From the NCBI GenBank assembly GCA_016931855.1, contig JAFGDZ010000038.1, forward strand, positions 1 through 38,938: a stretch of DNA of 38,938 nt, read 5' to 3'. The notes beneath the pieces are model-generated. The model had not been told where the DNA came from. It saw only the letters and a list, made by a program, of their open reading frames with translations, and did not search any database. The translations under genes and the position numbers were made by a program. This DNA is from Bacteroidales bacterium (GTDB taxonomy: Bacteria > Bacteroidota > Bacteroidia > Bacteroidales > Tenuifilaceae). Of this stretch, positions 14,918-23,648 are shown piece by piece; within the stretch, counting starts at the first letter, position 1, and the number at the start of each line of letters is the position of its first letter.

Positions 14918-17900
14918 ATGAAAAAGTTGTCAAGGGTAATGCTTGCAGCTATCTTGCTACTGTCCTGTGCGGTTTTTGTACAGGCACAAGAGGCTCGCTT
15001 GCTCCGATTTCCCACGGTTAGCGCCAATAGCGTAGCGTTCACCTATGCTGGAGATTTATACTCTGTTCCACTTGCTGGCGGAATGGCTCGTAAGCTCACA
15101 ACCCACAATGGTTTTGAGATGTTTGCTAAGTTCTCGCCCGATGGCAAAACCATTGCCTTTACTGGTCAGTACGATGGGAACACAGAGGTATTTACCATTC
15201 CGGCCGAAGGCGGAATGCCCAAACGATTAACCACTACGGCTACTCTTGGGCGCGATGATGTATCTGATCGTATGGGACCAAACAACATTGTTATGGCTTG
15301 GACTCCCGATAGCAAATCGGTTATTTTCCGTTCTCGCAAGCAAACTTTCAACGATTTTGTGGGTCAGCTGTTTAAGGTTTCCGTTGACGGTGGATTGTCG
15401 GAGGAGCTACCGCTTATTACTGGCGGTTTCTGCTCTTATTCGCCTGATGGAAAGCAGTTTGCATTTAATCGGGTTTTCCGCGAGTTTAGAACATGGAAGT
15501 ACTACAAAGGGGGGATGGCCGATGATATTTGGATTTTTGATTCGGTATCGAAACAGGTGAAGCAAATATTCGAGAACCCCGCACAGGACATTATGCCCAT
15601 GTGGATTGGTAACGAGATTTTCTTTATATCCGACAGGGACAGAACCATGAACCTGTTTGCGTACAACGTAGCCTCTGGTGCGGTTGAAAAGGTTACCGAT
15701 TTTACCGAGTACGATATTAAGTTCCCATCGTTTAACGGCAGCACCATTGTTTTTGAGAATGGTGGATTTATCTATAGGTTCGACGCTGCCTCGCGTAAGC
15801 TGTCTAAGATTGATATTAAAATTGCCGACGATAATAGCTTTGCTCGTCCCGAGTGGGTTGATGCAGCTAAGCGTATCTTCTCATACGACCTTTCGCCCGA
15901 TGGCGAGCGTGTAGTTTTCTCTGCCCGTGGCGATGTGTTTACCTTGCCTAGCTCTAAGGGTATCACTCGCAATATCACAGCATCGGCATGGGCGCACGAC
16001 CGCTCTGCCACCTGGTCGCCAAACGGGAAGTATATTGCTTACCTGTCGGATATGAGTGGCGAGTACGAAATTTACATGCAGGCTCAGGATGGCTCCGATA
16101 AACCCATTCAGCTAACCTCTGGTGCCGATACCTATAAGTATGGCATACAGTGGTCGCCCGATAGCAAAAAGGTGCTATGGACCGATCGCGCTGGTCGCCT
16201 TCAGTATGTTGATATCGATTCCCGTAAAGTTACCCTTGTGGAGAAAGGCGAGTTTGGGCTGATTTACAGCTTCGACTGGTCACCCGATAGCAAGTGGATT
16301 ACCTTCTCGGCTAATGATGAGAATCGCGTTTCCGTTATCTACTTATATAATGTTGATACTAAGGCTAAGCATGCAGTAACCAACTACTGGTACTCCTCAT
16401 CGGGTCCCGTTTTCTCAAACGATGGCAAATATCTTGTTTTCGAATCGGATCGCGATTTCGACCCAATTTATAGCCAAACCGAGTGGAACCATGCTTACCA
16501 AGCCATGAGCCGTTTGTACATGGTACTGCTTTCAAAGGATACCCCTTCTCCCTTTGCATTAGAGAATAACGAGGTAAAGGTTGATGAGGCAAAAGCCACT
16601 GCACCTCAGGCCAAATCCGACAAAAAGGGTAAGGCCGACGCTCCTGCTGCAAAACCAGAAACAGCTATTGTTAAGATTGATGTTGATGGTATTGCCGATA
16701 GAATTATTGCCCTTCCTGTTGATGTGGCTTACTACGGAAACTACGCTTGTGTTGATGGCAAGGTGTATTTTTCTCAATTTATACCAGAGCAGCGTAAGAG
16801 TGTGGCTAAGGTTTACGATTTGAACAAGAAATCCGAAGCTGAGCTGGGCGAAGGGTTGCGTTTCCGCATATCGGCCTCGGGTAAAAAGATGCTAGTGGCA
16901 AAGGGTAGAAGCTATGCTGTTGTGGATTTACCCTCATCAAAAGTTAGCCTAGATAAGCCAATTGACCTGTCAAACATGAAGGTTTGGGTTGATTACTCAA
17001 TGGAGTGGAAGCAAATATACGATGAGAGCTGGCGCCAAATGCGCGATTTCTTCTATGTGGAGAATATGCATGGGGTAGATTGGAAGGCTATGCACGCCAA
17101 GTATAGCGTGCTTTTACCATACGTTAAGCATCGTGCCGATTTAACCTATATTATTGGTGAGCTTATTGGTGAGCTAAACGTAGGGCATGCTTACGTTAAT
17201 AGTGGCGATATGCCAAGGCCAGAGCGCATTAATGTAGGCTTACTGGGTGCTAAGCTTAGCAAGCAGCAGAATGGCTACTTTAGAATAGACGATATTCTTC
17301 AGGGAGCATCGTGGAGCAAAACCCTACGTAGCCCTCTTCAAGTGGTTGGCGCAAATATTGCCGTTGGCGATTATATTCTTGCAGTTGATGGGCAAAACCT
17401 AAGTGCTACTGCCGATATTTACCAGCAGCTAATAGGAAAAGCAAATCAAACTGTGGAGCTGCTAGTAAACAGCAAGCCCGATTTGGCAGGTGCACGTAAG
17501 GTGCTTGTAGAACCTATTGCCGACGAATCGCAGCTATACTACTACCGCTGGGTACAGGGCAACATTAAAAAGGTGAACGATGCCACAAATGGCGAGGTTG
17601 GCTACATTCATATTCCCGATATGGGCGTTGATGGGCTAAACGAGTTTGTAAAGCATTTCTATCCTCAGCTTCAGAAAAAGGCATTGGTTATTGATGATAG
17701 GGGTAATGGTGGTGGAAACGTATCGCCAATGTTGCTAGAACGTTTGGCACGCGAGCCCTATAGGGCAAATATGCGTCGCGGAAGCAATCTGTCGTCGCCT
17801 ATCCCTGCACAAACCCACATAGGTCCCAAGGTGCTGCTTATTAATAACTACTCGGCATCCGACGGCGACTTGTTCCCATACGGTTTCCGTCAGCTTAAGC

Positions 17901-18199
17901 TAGGGCCAATTATTGGGGTTAGAACATGGGGAGGCATTGTGGGTATAAGCGGCTCGTTACCATTTGTTGATGGTGGCGATTTGCGTAAGCCCGAATTCAC
18001 CAGTTATGGACTTGATTCTGGCGATTGGATTATTGAGGGGTATGGTGTAGATCCCGATATTCGTGTGGATAACGACCCTTACCGCGAGTATATGGGCATA
18101 GACGATCAGCTAAATAAAGCTATTGAAGTTGCTCTTGATCAGCTTAAAAATAGAAAACCATTACCTCCAATTCCTGCTGCACCAAATAGGTCTAAGTAG
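14918..18199 (+). CDS. Tricorn-like protease (S41 family) with beta-propeller and PDZ domains
   Basis: 1093 residues with a cleavable signal ending VQA-QE, so probably periplasmic. The N-terminal two thirds are beta-propeller repeats with recurring PD40-type phrases (FSPDGKTIAFTG, WTPDSKSVIF, YSPDGKQFAF, WSPNGKYIAYLSD, WSPDSKWITFS). A Lys/Ala/Pro-rich linker follows at about 550-590, then a helical domain, a PDZ domain (about 780-850) and the S41 core. Likely catalytic residues are the His of VGHAY (near 757) and the Ser of NNYSASDGD (near 981). In the family, tricorn degrades peptides released by larger proteases. Length matches the family (about 1070-1100). It is followed by a strong terminator and appears monocistronic. 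Confidence 0.92.
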   Translation: MKKLSRVMLAAILLLSCAVFVQAQEARLLRFPTVSANSVAFTYAGDLYSVPLAGGMARKLTTHNGFEMFAKFSPDGKTIAFTGQYDGNTEVFTIPAEGGMPKRLTTTATLGRDDVSDRMGPNNIVMAWTPDSKSVIFRSRKQTFNDFVGQLFKVSVDGGLSEELPLITGGFCSYSPDGKQFAFNRVFREFRTWKYYKGGMADDIWIFDSVSKQVKQIFENPAQDIMPMWIGNEIFFISDRDRTMNLFAYNVASGAVEKVTDFTEYDIKFPSFNGSTIVFENGGFIYRFDAASRKLSKIDIKIADDNSFARPEWVDAAKRIFSYDLSPDGERVVFSARGDVFTLPSSKGITRNITASAWAHDRSATWSPNGKYIAYLSDMSGEYEIYMQAQDGSDKPIQLTSGADTYKYGIQWSPDSKKVLWTDRAGRLQYVDIDSRKVTLVEKGEFGLIYSFDWSPDSKWITFSANDENRVSVIYLYNVDTKAKHAVTNYWYSSSGPVFSNDGKYLVFESDRDFDPIYSQTEWNHAYQAMSRLYMVLLSKDTPSPFALENNEVKVDEAKATAPQAKSDKKGKADAPAAKPETAIVKIDVDGIADRIIALPVDVAYYGNYACVDGKVYFSQFIPEQRKSVAKVYDLNKKSEAELGEGLRFRISASGKKMLVAKGRSYAVVDLPSSKVSLDKPIDLSNMKVWVDYSMEWKQIYDESWRQMRDFFYVENMHGVDWKAMHAKYSVLLPYVKHRADLTYIIGELIGELNVGHAYVNSGDMPRPERINVGLLGAKLSKQQNGYFRIDDILQGASWSKTLRSPLQVVGANIAVGDYILAVDGQNLSATADIYQQLIGKANQTVELLVNSKPDLAGARKVLVEPIADESQLYYYRWVQGNIKKVNDATNGEVGYIHIPDMGVDGLNEFVKHFYPQLQKKALVIDDRGNGGGNVSPMLLERLAREPYRANMRRGSNLSSPIPAQTHIGPKVLLINNYSASDGDLFPYGFRQLKLGPIIGVRTWGGIVGISGSLPFVDGGDLRKPEFTSYGLDSGDWIIEGYGVDPDIRVDNDPYREYMGIDDQLNKAIEVALDQLKNRKPLPPIPAAPNRSK

Positions 18200-18254
18200 T
18201 CGCTTGGGGTTATAGACTATAGGGTTACATTTCCTATACAGGCTAGTTTAACGT

Positions 18255-18299
18255 AAAAAAGTTTGCCTCTTTGCACTAAGAGGCAAACTTTTTGTTTTA
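18255..18299 (+). terminator. Rho-independent terminator after the tricorn-like gene
   Basis: GTTTGCCTCTT at 18261-18271 pairs with AAGAGGCAAAC at 18278-18288, with A-run and T-run flanks. Confidence 0.9.
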
Positions 18300-18330
18300 A
18301 GTACTACTTTACTATACCAAGCTAAATTAC

Positions 18331-18361
18331 TTTTCACGTCTAACCATTTGTGCTATTTTTG
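18331..18361 (+). promoter_or_regulatory. Promoter of the 5'-nucleotidase/queE operon
   Basis: TTTT at 18331-18334, exactly 19 nt, then TATTTTTG at 18354-18361, a perfect -7 box. It lies 22 nt before the ATG at 18384, which supports that start over the longer frame. Confidence 0.6.
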
Positions 18362-18383
18362 CACCAACAAACACAACACCAAT

Positions 18384-20174
18384 ATGATCTCTTTTTTCCG
18401 GCGCATATCTTTATTTCTGTTACTCGTAGGTGTATCGGTTACACTGTTTGCACAGCAAACCGTAACAGTAAAAGTGCTTTCAACTAGCGATGTACACGGG
18501 GCTCTATTCCCCTTCGATTTTATAAATAACAGGCCAACGGATCATAGCTTGGCTCAGGTTTACACTTATGTAAAGCAGGAGCGGGCAAATACAAACCAAA
18601 GCCTTGTACTGCTGGATAATGGCGATATACTCCAGGGGCAACCCGCTGTTTACTACTCAAACTTTATCGATACGGTAAACCAGAACATAGTGCCATCAAT
18701 TCTCAACTTTATGGGTTACAATGCAGCCTCGGTTGGGAATCACGATATTGAGGCTGGGCCTACAGTGTATAATAAGGTGCGTGCTCAGTACAGCTTCCCT
18801 TGGCTTGGGGCAAATATTGTTAACGAGGAAACGGGTAAACCTTGGTTTAAGCCATATACCATAGAGGAGCGTCAGGGGGTTCGCATTGCAGTTCTTGGTT
18901 TAACCACTCCTGGAATACCCAATTGGCTACCCAAAAACTTGTGGGCAGGCATGCAGTTTACCGATATGATTGAGTCTGCCCGTTACTGGGTAGAGGTTAT
19001 TAAAAAGGAAGAGAAACCTCACGTTATTATTGGTCTTTTCCACTCGGGGCACAATCCGTACTATGGCGATCAGAGCCCCGAAAAGCCGCTAAACGAGAAT
19101 GCATCGGTGCTAGTAGCGCAACAGGTACCCGGCTTCGATGTTATTTTTATTGGTCACGACCACGATAGGATGAACAAAAAGTTTGCTAACGTTGCTGGTG
19201 ACTCCGTTCTTGTACTTGATCCAATGTCGGCAGCAAAGCTAATTGCCGAAGCTAAAATCACTATTTCCTTTGATGATAAGGGGAATATGATTGGTAAAAG
19301 GGTTGCTGGAAAACTGGTGGAAACCCGCTCTTTTGTTCCCGATACCGAGTTTGTTTCAACCTTTGCCGATTTTTACAATAGCGTAAATGAGTTTGTTGAT
19401 AGACCTATAGGCCGATTTAACACCAGCGCAACCACTCGCGACGCTTACTTTGGCTCGTCGGCATTTGTCGATCTTATTCATAATGTTCAAATGGCGGTAT
19501 CGGGTGCCGATATTTCGTTTGCTGCTCCGCTATCCTTCGACGTTACCATACCTACAGGTATGGTTTATGTTCGCGATATGTTTAAGCTTTACAAGTATGA
19601 AAATCTTCTTTATACCATGAAGCTTACGGGTAAGGAGATTAAGGACTATCTTGAGTTCTCCTACTCACTTTGGCTTAATACCATGTCTAGTCCCAAGGAT
19701 GACCTAATTCTGTTTAAGTATAAGCCCAATGGCGAACTTCTTTTGCAGCGCGATAACCGGGCATCGTTGCTAAACTCTTACTATGGGTTCGACTCTGCTG
19801 CTGGTATTAATTATACTGTTGATGTGAGCAAACCTGTTGGTGAGCGAATCAGCATTAAATCTATGGCCGATGGTTCTGCCTTCGACCTAAACAAGTTGTA
19901 TGTTGTTGCGCTAAACTCCTATCGTGGAAATGGGGGAGGCGGTCATCTTTTTGCAAAGGGTGCGGGTTTAACCCCAGAGCAGGTAACGGAGAGGTTAATA
20001 GGCTCAACAGAGCTAGACCTACGCTACTACCTAATGAAGTGGATTGAGGTGCGAGAGGTTATCAATCCTAAACCGTTGAATAACTGGTCTATTGTTCCCG
20101 CCAATTGGGTTGAGGAGGCTAAGAAGCGCGATTACCAGTACATGTTTGGCTCGTCAGAGTTTAATCTTGAGTAG
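18384..20174 (+). CDS. Secreted 5'-nucleotidase / 2',3'-cyclic phosphodiesterase family protein
   Basis: About 596 residues with a signal peptide (MISFFRRISLFLLLVGVSVTLFAQQ). The N-terminal metallophosphatase domain shows the dimetal motifs in order: STSDVHG, LDNGDILQGQP, VGNHDIE, GLFHSGHNP and IGHDHD. The C-terminal substrate-binding domain (about 340-560) includes YKYENLLYTMKLTGKEIKDYLE and NSYRGNGGGGH, as in the UshA/CpdB family. It probably hydrolyses extracellular nucleotides in the periplasm. UshA-type and CpdB-type activity cannot be separated by eye. The queE gene starts 5 nt downstream, so the two are co-transcribed, although no functional link is obvious. Confidence 0.9.
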   Translation: MISFFRRISLFLLLVGVSVTLFAQQTVTVKVLSTSDVHGALFPFDFINNRPTDHSLAQVYTYVKQERANTNQSLVLLDNGDILQGQPAVYYSNFIDTVNQNIVPSILNFMGYNAASVGNHDIEAGPTVYNKVRAQYSFPWLGANIVNEETGKPWFKPYTIEERQGVRIAVLGLTTPGIPNWLPKNLWAGMQFTDMIESARYWVEVIKKEEKPHVIIGLFHSGHNPYYGDQSPEKPLNENASVLVAQQVPGFDVIFIGHDHDRMNKKFANVAGDSVLVLDPMSAAKLIAEAKITISFDDKGNMIGKRVAGKLVETRSFVPDTEFVSTFADFYNSVNEFVDRPIGRFNTSATTRDAYFGSSAFVDLIHNVQMAVSGADISFAAPLSFDVTIPTGMVYVRDMFKLYKYENLLYTMKLTGKEIKDYLEFSYSLWLNTMSSPKDDLILFKYKPNGELLLQRDNRASLLNSYYGFDSAAGINYTVDVSKPVGERISIKSMADGSAFDLNKLYVVALNSYRGNGGGGHLFAKGAGLTPEQVTERLIGSTELDLRYYLMKWIEVREVINPKPLNNWSIVPANWVEEAKKRDYQYMFGSSEFNLE

Positions 20175-20179
20175 TAAAA

Positions 20180-20815
20180 GTGAGAAGTAAATTTTTTGGA
20201 GAGGAGCTAGAGGGGGGGCGTTTCCTCCCTCTTGTAGAGGAGTTTTACTCGTTGCAAGGCGAAGGTTTTCAAATGGGGCGTGCGGCCTACTTTATTCGCG
20301 TGGGGGGATGTGATTTGGCTTGTAGCTGGTGCGATTCACCCATGAGTTGGAATCCTGGTGATTATCCGCCTGTTGCGGTTGCCGATATTGTTTCCCGTGC
20401 AGCCCAAACTCCTGCAAAAGCAGTTGTGGTTACTGGTGGCGAGCCTGGGCTTTATCCGCTCGATTATATTTGCGCTAAGCTAAAAGAGAAGGGTGTACAA
20501 ACTTTTGTGGAAACATCTGGGGCATACAGTCTTACTGGTCAGTGGGACTGGATTTGCCTATCACCCAAAAAACAGCAGCCACCTGTTGATGATATTTACA
20601 TGAAGGCCGATGAGCTTAAGGTTGTTGTGGCATCACCCGTTGATCTTGAGTGGGCTGCCGAAAACGCCCTTAGAGTAAAAGCGGGGTGCCACCTGTTTCT
20701 GCAACCAGAATGGAGCTGTGTAAATGAGATTACTCCGCTTATTATTGAGTTTATTCTACAGAACCCTCAGTGGCGCATCTCCATTCAGGCTCATAAGTAC
20801 ATGCGAATACCTTAG
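20180..20815 (+). CDS. queE: 7-carboxy-7-deazaguanine synthase (radical SAM)
   Basis: 211-residue enzyme of queuosine biosynthesis that converts 6-carboxytetrahydropterin to 7-carboxy-7-deazaguanine. Visible signs are the N-terminal EEFYSLQGEGFQMGRAAYFIR segment typical of QueE, the cluster motif CDLACSWC (Cys44, Cys48, Cys51), TGGEPGLYP (the SAM-binding GGEP), VETSG, and the terminal SIQAHKYMRIP, typical of the family. The start is GTG at 20180, 5 nt after the nucleotidase stop; no suitable ATG lies before the conserved N-terminus. The other queuosine genes (queC, queD, queF) are not nearby. Confidence 0.93.
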   Translation: MRSKFFGEELEGGRFLPLVEEFYSLQGEGFQMGRAAYFIRVGGCDLACSWCDSPMSWNPGDYPPVAVADIVSRAAQTPAKAVVVTGGEPGLYPLDYICAKLKEKGVQTFVETSGAYSLTGQWDWICLSPKKQQPPVDDIYMKADELKVVVASPVDLEWAAENALRVKAGCHLFLQPEWSCVNEITPLIIEFILQNPQWRISIQAHKYMRIP

Positions 20816-20877
20816 TTGTAAAGGTGAAATAGCATTTTGGTTTAGGTTGATTTAACCCTTTTGGGCATTATAAATTG

Positions 20878-20885
20878 TATCTTTG
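20878..20885 (+). promoter_or_regulatory. Possible -7 box of the OmpA-family gene
   Basis: TATCTTTG, a perfect TAnnTTTG, about 70 nt before the start codon at 20955. No -33 box is found at 19-nt spacing. Confidence 0.4.
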
Positions 20886-20954
20886 CTAAAGCTGGTTGCC
20901 AACATGTGCTGGTAGCTAGTTTTACTTACCACCAATAGTCTAAACTGCCTAGCT

Positions 20955-22880
20955 ATGCCTAAACAAATAGCCTCCTTACTACTACTAATGCTGTTGTCTG
21001 TAATTGGTCAGGCACAACCTAAGCTATCAACCAAAAATAAAAAGGCAATTGCCCTTTACCAGTCGGCTATTAAGGCATACGATAAGTATGAGTACGATAC
21101 TGCCGAGAAGGAACTTGAACTAGCCGTTGATAAGGATAAAAGCTTTATTGAGGCTTATCTGCTCATGGCTCAAGTTTACCAAGAAACCAGAAGGTATGAG
21201 CAGGCTATTGAAGTATCGGAAAAGGCCATTGCCATCAATCCCGATTTCTTTCCAAATATCTATCTGAATGTAGGCAATCTCAACCTTTTTTTAGGTCGAT
21301 ACCAAAGAGCTCTGGAGCATTTAACTAGGTTTATTTCATATCCTAATATTCGTCCCAACTTACGCGAAAAAGCGAATAAAAGCATTGCTACCTGCCAGTT
21401 TGCGGTAAAGGCCTTTGAGAATCCTGTGCCGTTTAACCCCATTAGCCTTGGAAGTAACGTGAATACGCCGCTTAATGAGTACTGGCCTAGCCTGTCGGCC
21501 GACGAGAACACGTTGGTAATAACAGTTAACCTTCCTAAGGATTCATCGGCAACCGATATTTATAGGTACGGACAGGAAGATTTCTTTATCTCTCAACGAG
21601 ATACTAGTGGCTTGTGGGGAATAGCGCGTAATATTGGTGCGCCAATAAATACGGACAGCAACGAGGGGGCTCAATCCATTGCTGCAGGTGGAAATCATAT
21701 GTTTTATACCGTTTGTCGTGGCGTTTGCAATATCTATGTGGCCGATAGGCTACCCGATGGTAGCTGGGGAAACCCGCGCACTGTTCCTGGTAAGCTTAAT
21801 GCCGATAGGTACTCCGATAAGCAACCATCCATTTCGCCCGATGGTAATCATCTCTACTTTGTGAGTACACGCCCAGGAGGATTTGGTGGCTACGATATTT
21901 GGCGATCGGCCAAGCAACTCGATGGTTCTTGGGGAATACCTACCAATTTGGGGGCAACCATAAATTCAAGTGGCGATGAGCAGTCGCCGTTTATTCATTT
22001 CGATAACCAAACCCTTTACTTTGCCTCCAATGGGCATGTAGGGATGGGTGGGCTCGATCTTTTTGTAACCCGTAAGCAGAGCGATACAACCTGGAGCGTA
22101 CCAGCTAACCTTGGTTACCCTATTAATACTTATCGCGATGAGGATGGCCTAATAGTAAATGCGCGCGGAACCACGGCGTACTATTCATCGGATAGGAACA
22201 CCGATACTGGGCGCGATATATACACTTTTGCTCTTTACCCAGAGGTAAGACCCATTCCATCGTCATACATTACGGGTACTATCCTCGACGAGAGCAATGG
22301 TAGAGCCGTTCCTGCTAACTTTCAGCTAATAGACCTAGAGCGCAATGAGGTTATAATGCATACCAATGCCGATGCTCGGGGGGAGTATATGGTTTGCATC
22401 CCATCTAATAGGAACTACGGGCTATTTGCTTCAGCCGAAGGGTATTTGTACCACTCGGAAAATTTTAGCTTGCAGGGCGTTCACTCTATCGATAAACCAT
22501 TTAGAAAGAACATTTACCTTAAACCCTTTGCGGTGGGACAAGTGCTGGTTATGCGCAATATTTTCTTTCAAACCGATTCGTACGAGCTGCTCTCTGAGTC
22601 GGCAGTTGAGCTGAATAGGTTGGTAGAGCTGCTACGCGTTAACCCTTTGGTTAGAATTGAGGTAGGTGGACATACCGACAATGTTGGCTCCGATAGCTAT
22701 AATCAGCAGCTCTCCGAGAAGCGCGCTAGCTCTGTTGCCCAATATCTTATTGGTAAAGGGATTGATGTGGGTCGAATTACATGGAAGGGGTATGGGGAGC
22801 TGCAACCAATGTCGTCAAACGAAACGGAAGAGGGGCGTGCAGAGAATAGGCGTACCGAGATTCTAATTGTTGGAATATAG
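20955..22880 (+). CDS. PorE-like envelope protein: TPR, PD40 propeller, regulatory-like and OmpA domains
   Basis: 641 residues. In order: signal peptide (1-20, LLSVIGQAQ); TPR helices (about 30-150, e.g. ALYQSAIKAYDKYEYDTAEKEL); a beta-propeller with PD40 repeats (about 165-405; SADENTLVITV, ISPDGNHLYFVSTRPGGFGGYDIW); a carboxypeptidase-regulatory-like domain (about 435-520); and a C-terminal OmpA peptidoglycan-binding domain with VGGHTDNVG and LSEKRASSVAQYL. This domain order matches PorE of the type IX secretion system of Porphyromonas. The cleavage site looks like signal peptidase I rather than a lipobox, unlike PorE. A T9SS role is therefore plausible but not proven. No other por genes are nearby. 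Confidence 0.85.
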   Translation: MPKQIASLLLLMLLSVIGQAQPKLSTKNKKAIALYQSAIKAYDKYEYDTAEKELELAVDKDKSFIEAYLLMAQVYQETRRYEQAIEVSEKAIAINPDFFPNIYLNVGNLNLFLGRYQRALEHLTRFISYPNIRPNLREKANKSIATCQFAVKAFENPVPFNPISLGSNVNTPLNEYWPSLSADENTLVITVNLPKDSSATDIYRYGQEDFFISQRDTSGLWGIARNIGAPINTDSNEGAQSIAAGGNHMFYTVCRGVCNIYVADRLPDGSWGNPRTVPGKLNADRYSDKQPSISPDGNHLYFVSTRPGGFGGYDIWRSAKQLDGSWGIPTNLGATINSSGDEQSPFIHFDNQTLYFASNGHVGMGGLDLFVTRKQSDTTWSVPANLGYPINTYRDEDGLIVNARGTTAYYSSDRNTDTGRDIYTFALYPEVRPIPSSYITGTILDESNGRAVPANFQLIDLERNEVIMHTNADARGEYMVCIPSNRNYGLFASAEGYLYHSENFSLQGVHSIDKPFRKNIYLKPFAVGQVLVMRNIFFQTDSYELLSESAVELNRLVELLRVNPLVRIEVGGHTDNVGSDSYNQQLSEKRASSVAQYLIGKGIDVGRITWKGYGELQPMSSNETEEGRAENRRTEILIVGI

Positions 22881-22891
22881 CAATAGACTCA

Positions 22892-23188
22892 ATGCGCATA
22901 GAGATTGTAAAACCATCAGGCTTTTTGGCTCAGTACATTAAGTACTACTGGGTTTTGGAGTCCGATTTGAACGATGGTGCGGTAAGCGAGCGGGTTATTC
23001 CAACTGGGAATGTGGAACTTATGTTCCATTACAGGAAGCCTTTTCTCATGTCCAAGAATGGCACTGAACGGTTGCAACCTCAATCAATTATAACTGGAGT
23101 TAGCAGTAGCTATGCCGATGTTGTAACTCAAGGAGAATCTGGGGTAATTGCAGTAACCTTTTTTCCTCATGGCGCATATAGTCTATAA
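22892..23188 (+). pseudogene. Truncated AraC-type regulator: N-terminal sensor domain only
   Basis: 98 residues. The sequence IVKPSGFLAQYIKYYWVLESDL...RVIPTGNVELMFHY...ITGVSSSYADVVTQGESGVIAVTFFPHGAYSL matches the start of the ligand-binding domain (DUF6597 type) of AraC-family regulators, normally about 250-280 residues. It stops inside that domain and has no DNA-binding HTH. The stop codon (23186-23188) lies inside the hairpin of a terminator, and no continuation is visible in any frame downstream. It begins 11 nt after the OmpA-family gene. A deletion that joined an old regulator to a terminator is the simplest explanation; a working one-domain protein cannot be excluded. Confidence 0.75.
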
Positions 23189-23225
23189 AATGCTCCCTCA
23201 TGGTTTTACGGAGGGGGCATTTTAT
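23185..23225. terminator. Bidirectional terminator overlapping both stop codons
   Basis: A 15-bp stem (one G-U pair) between 23185-23199 and 23211-23225. It includes the stop of the truncated AraC gene and the first base of the stop of the convergent lipoprotein gene. Confidence 0.85.
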
Positions 23226-23641
23226 CAATCCTTAATTCTTACATCAATTTTGTCGCCCTTAATTTTGTAGCAAATTTGGTCGCAGGAGTCGTAGTCCTTT
23301 TTCGTTCGGAGTTCTTCGCCGTTTACCACGTAAACATATCGTCCTTTGCTATAGTACTTTGCAACAACAGAGTAGTCTTGGTTCATCTCCAGTAAAATAG
23401 TATATGTTGATGATTCTGAGGTGTCTCTGTATATTAGGTTTTCCTTGTCAAACTCGCCCAAATAAATTTCAAGGGGTACATAAGCGTTTTCGCTGTTTAT
23501 GCTTACGCTAATATCAACGTAAGCATCTACTGGTTTTTCCACATAGCAATTGGCACAATCGGTTTCCTCTAGTAGCTCTAAATCGCAACCAGCTAGGAGA
23601 AAGGTTATGCAAAGTGTATATAGTAAGTATTTGGTTCTCAT
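23225..23641 (-). CDS. Small hypothetical lipoprotein
   Basis: 138 residues. Signal MRTKYLLYTLCITFLLAGC with lipobox LAGC; the mature part starts DLELLEETDCANCYVEKP and contains further cysteines (CxxC at about 28-31, CDQIC near 120). No family is recognised. The remaining protein looks beta-rich and might be a small Ig-like or lipocalin-like domain, which is a guess. It starts 7 nt after the ankyrin/beta-barrel gene, so the two are likely co-transcribed and may be functionally linked at the envelope. The frame extends upstream to 23713 but would place the lipobox too far in. Confidence 0.7.
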   Translation of the reverse strand: MRTKYLLYTLCITFLLAGCDLELLEETDCANCYVEKPVDAYVDISVSINSENAYVPLEIYLGEFDKENLIYRDTSESSTYTILLEMNQDYSVVAKYYSKGRYVYVVNGEELRTKKDYDSCDQICYKIKGDKIDVRIKD

Positions 23642-23648
23642 TGTGTAA

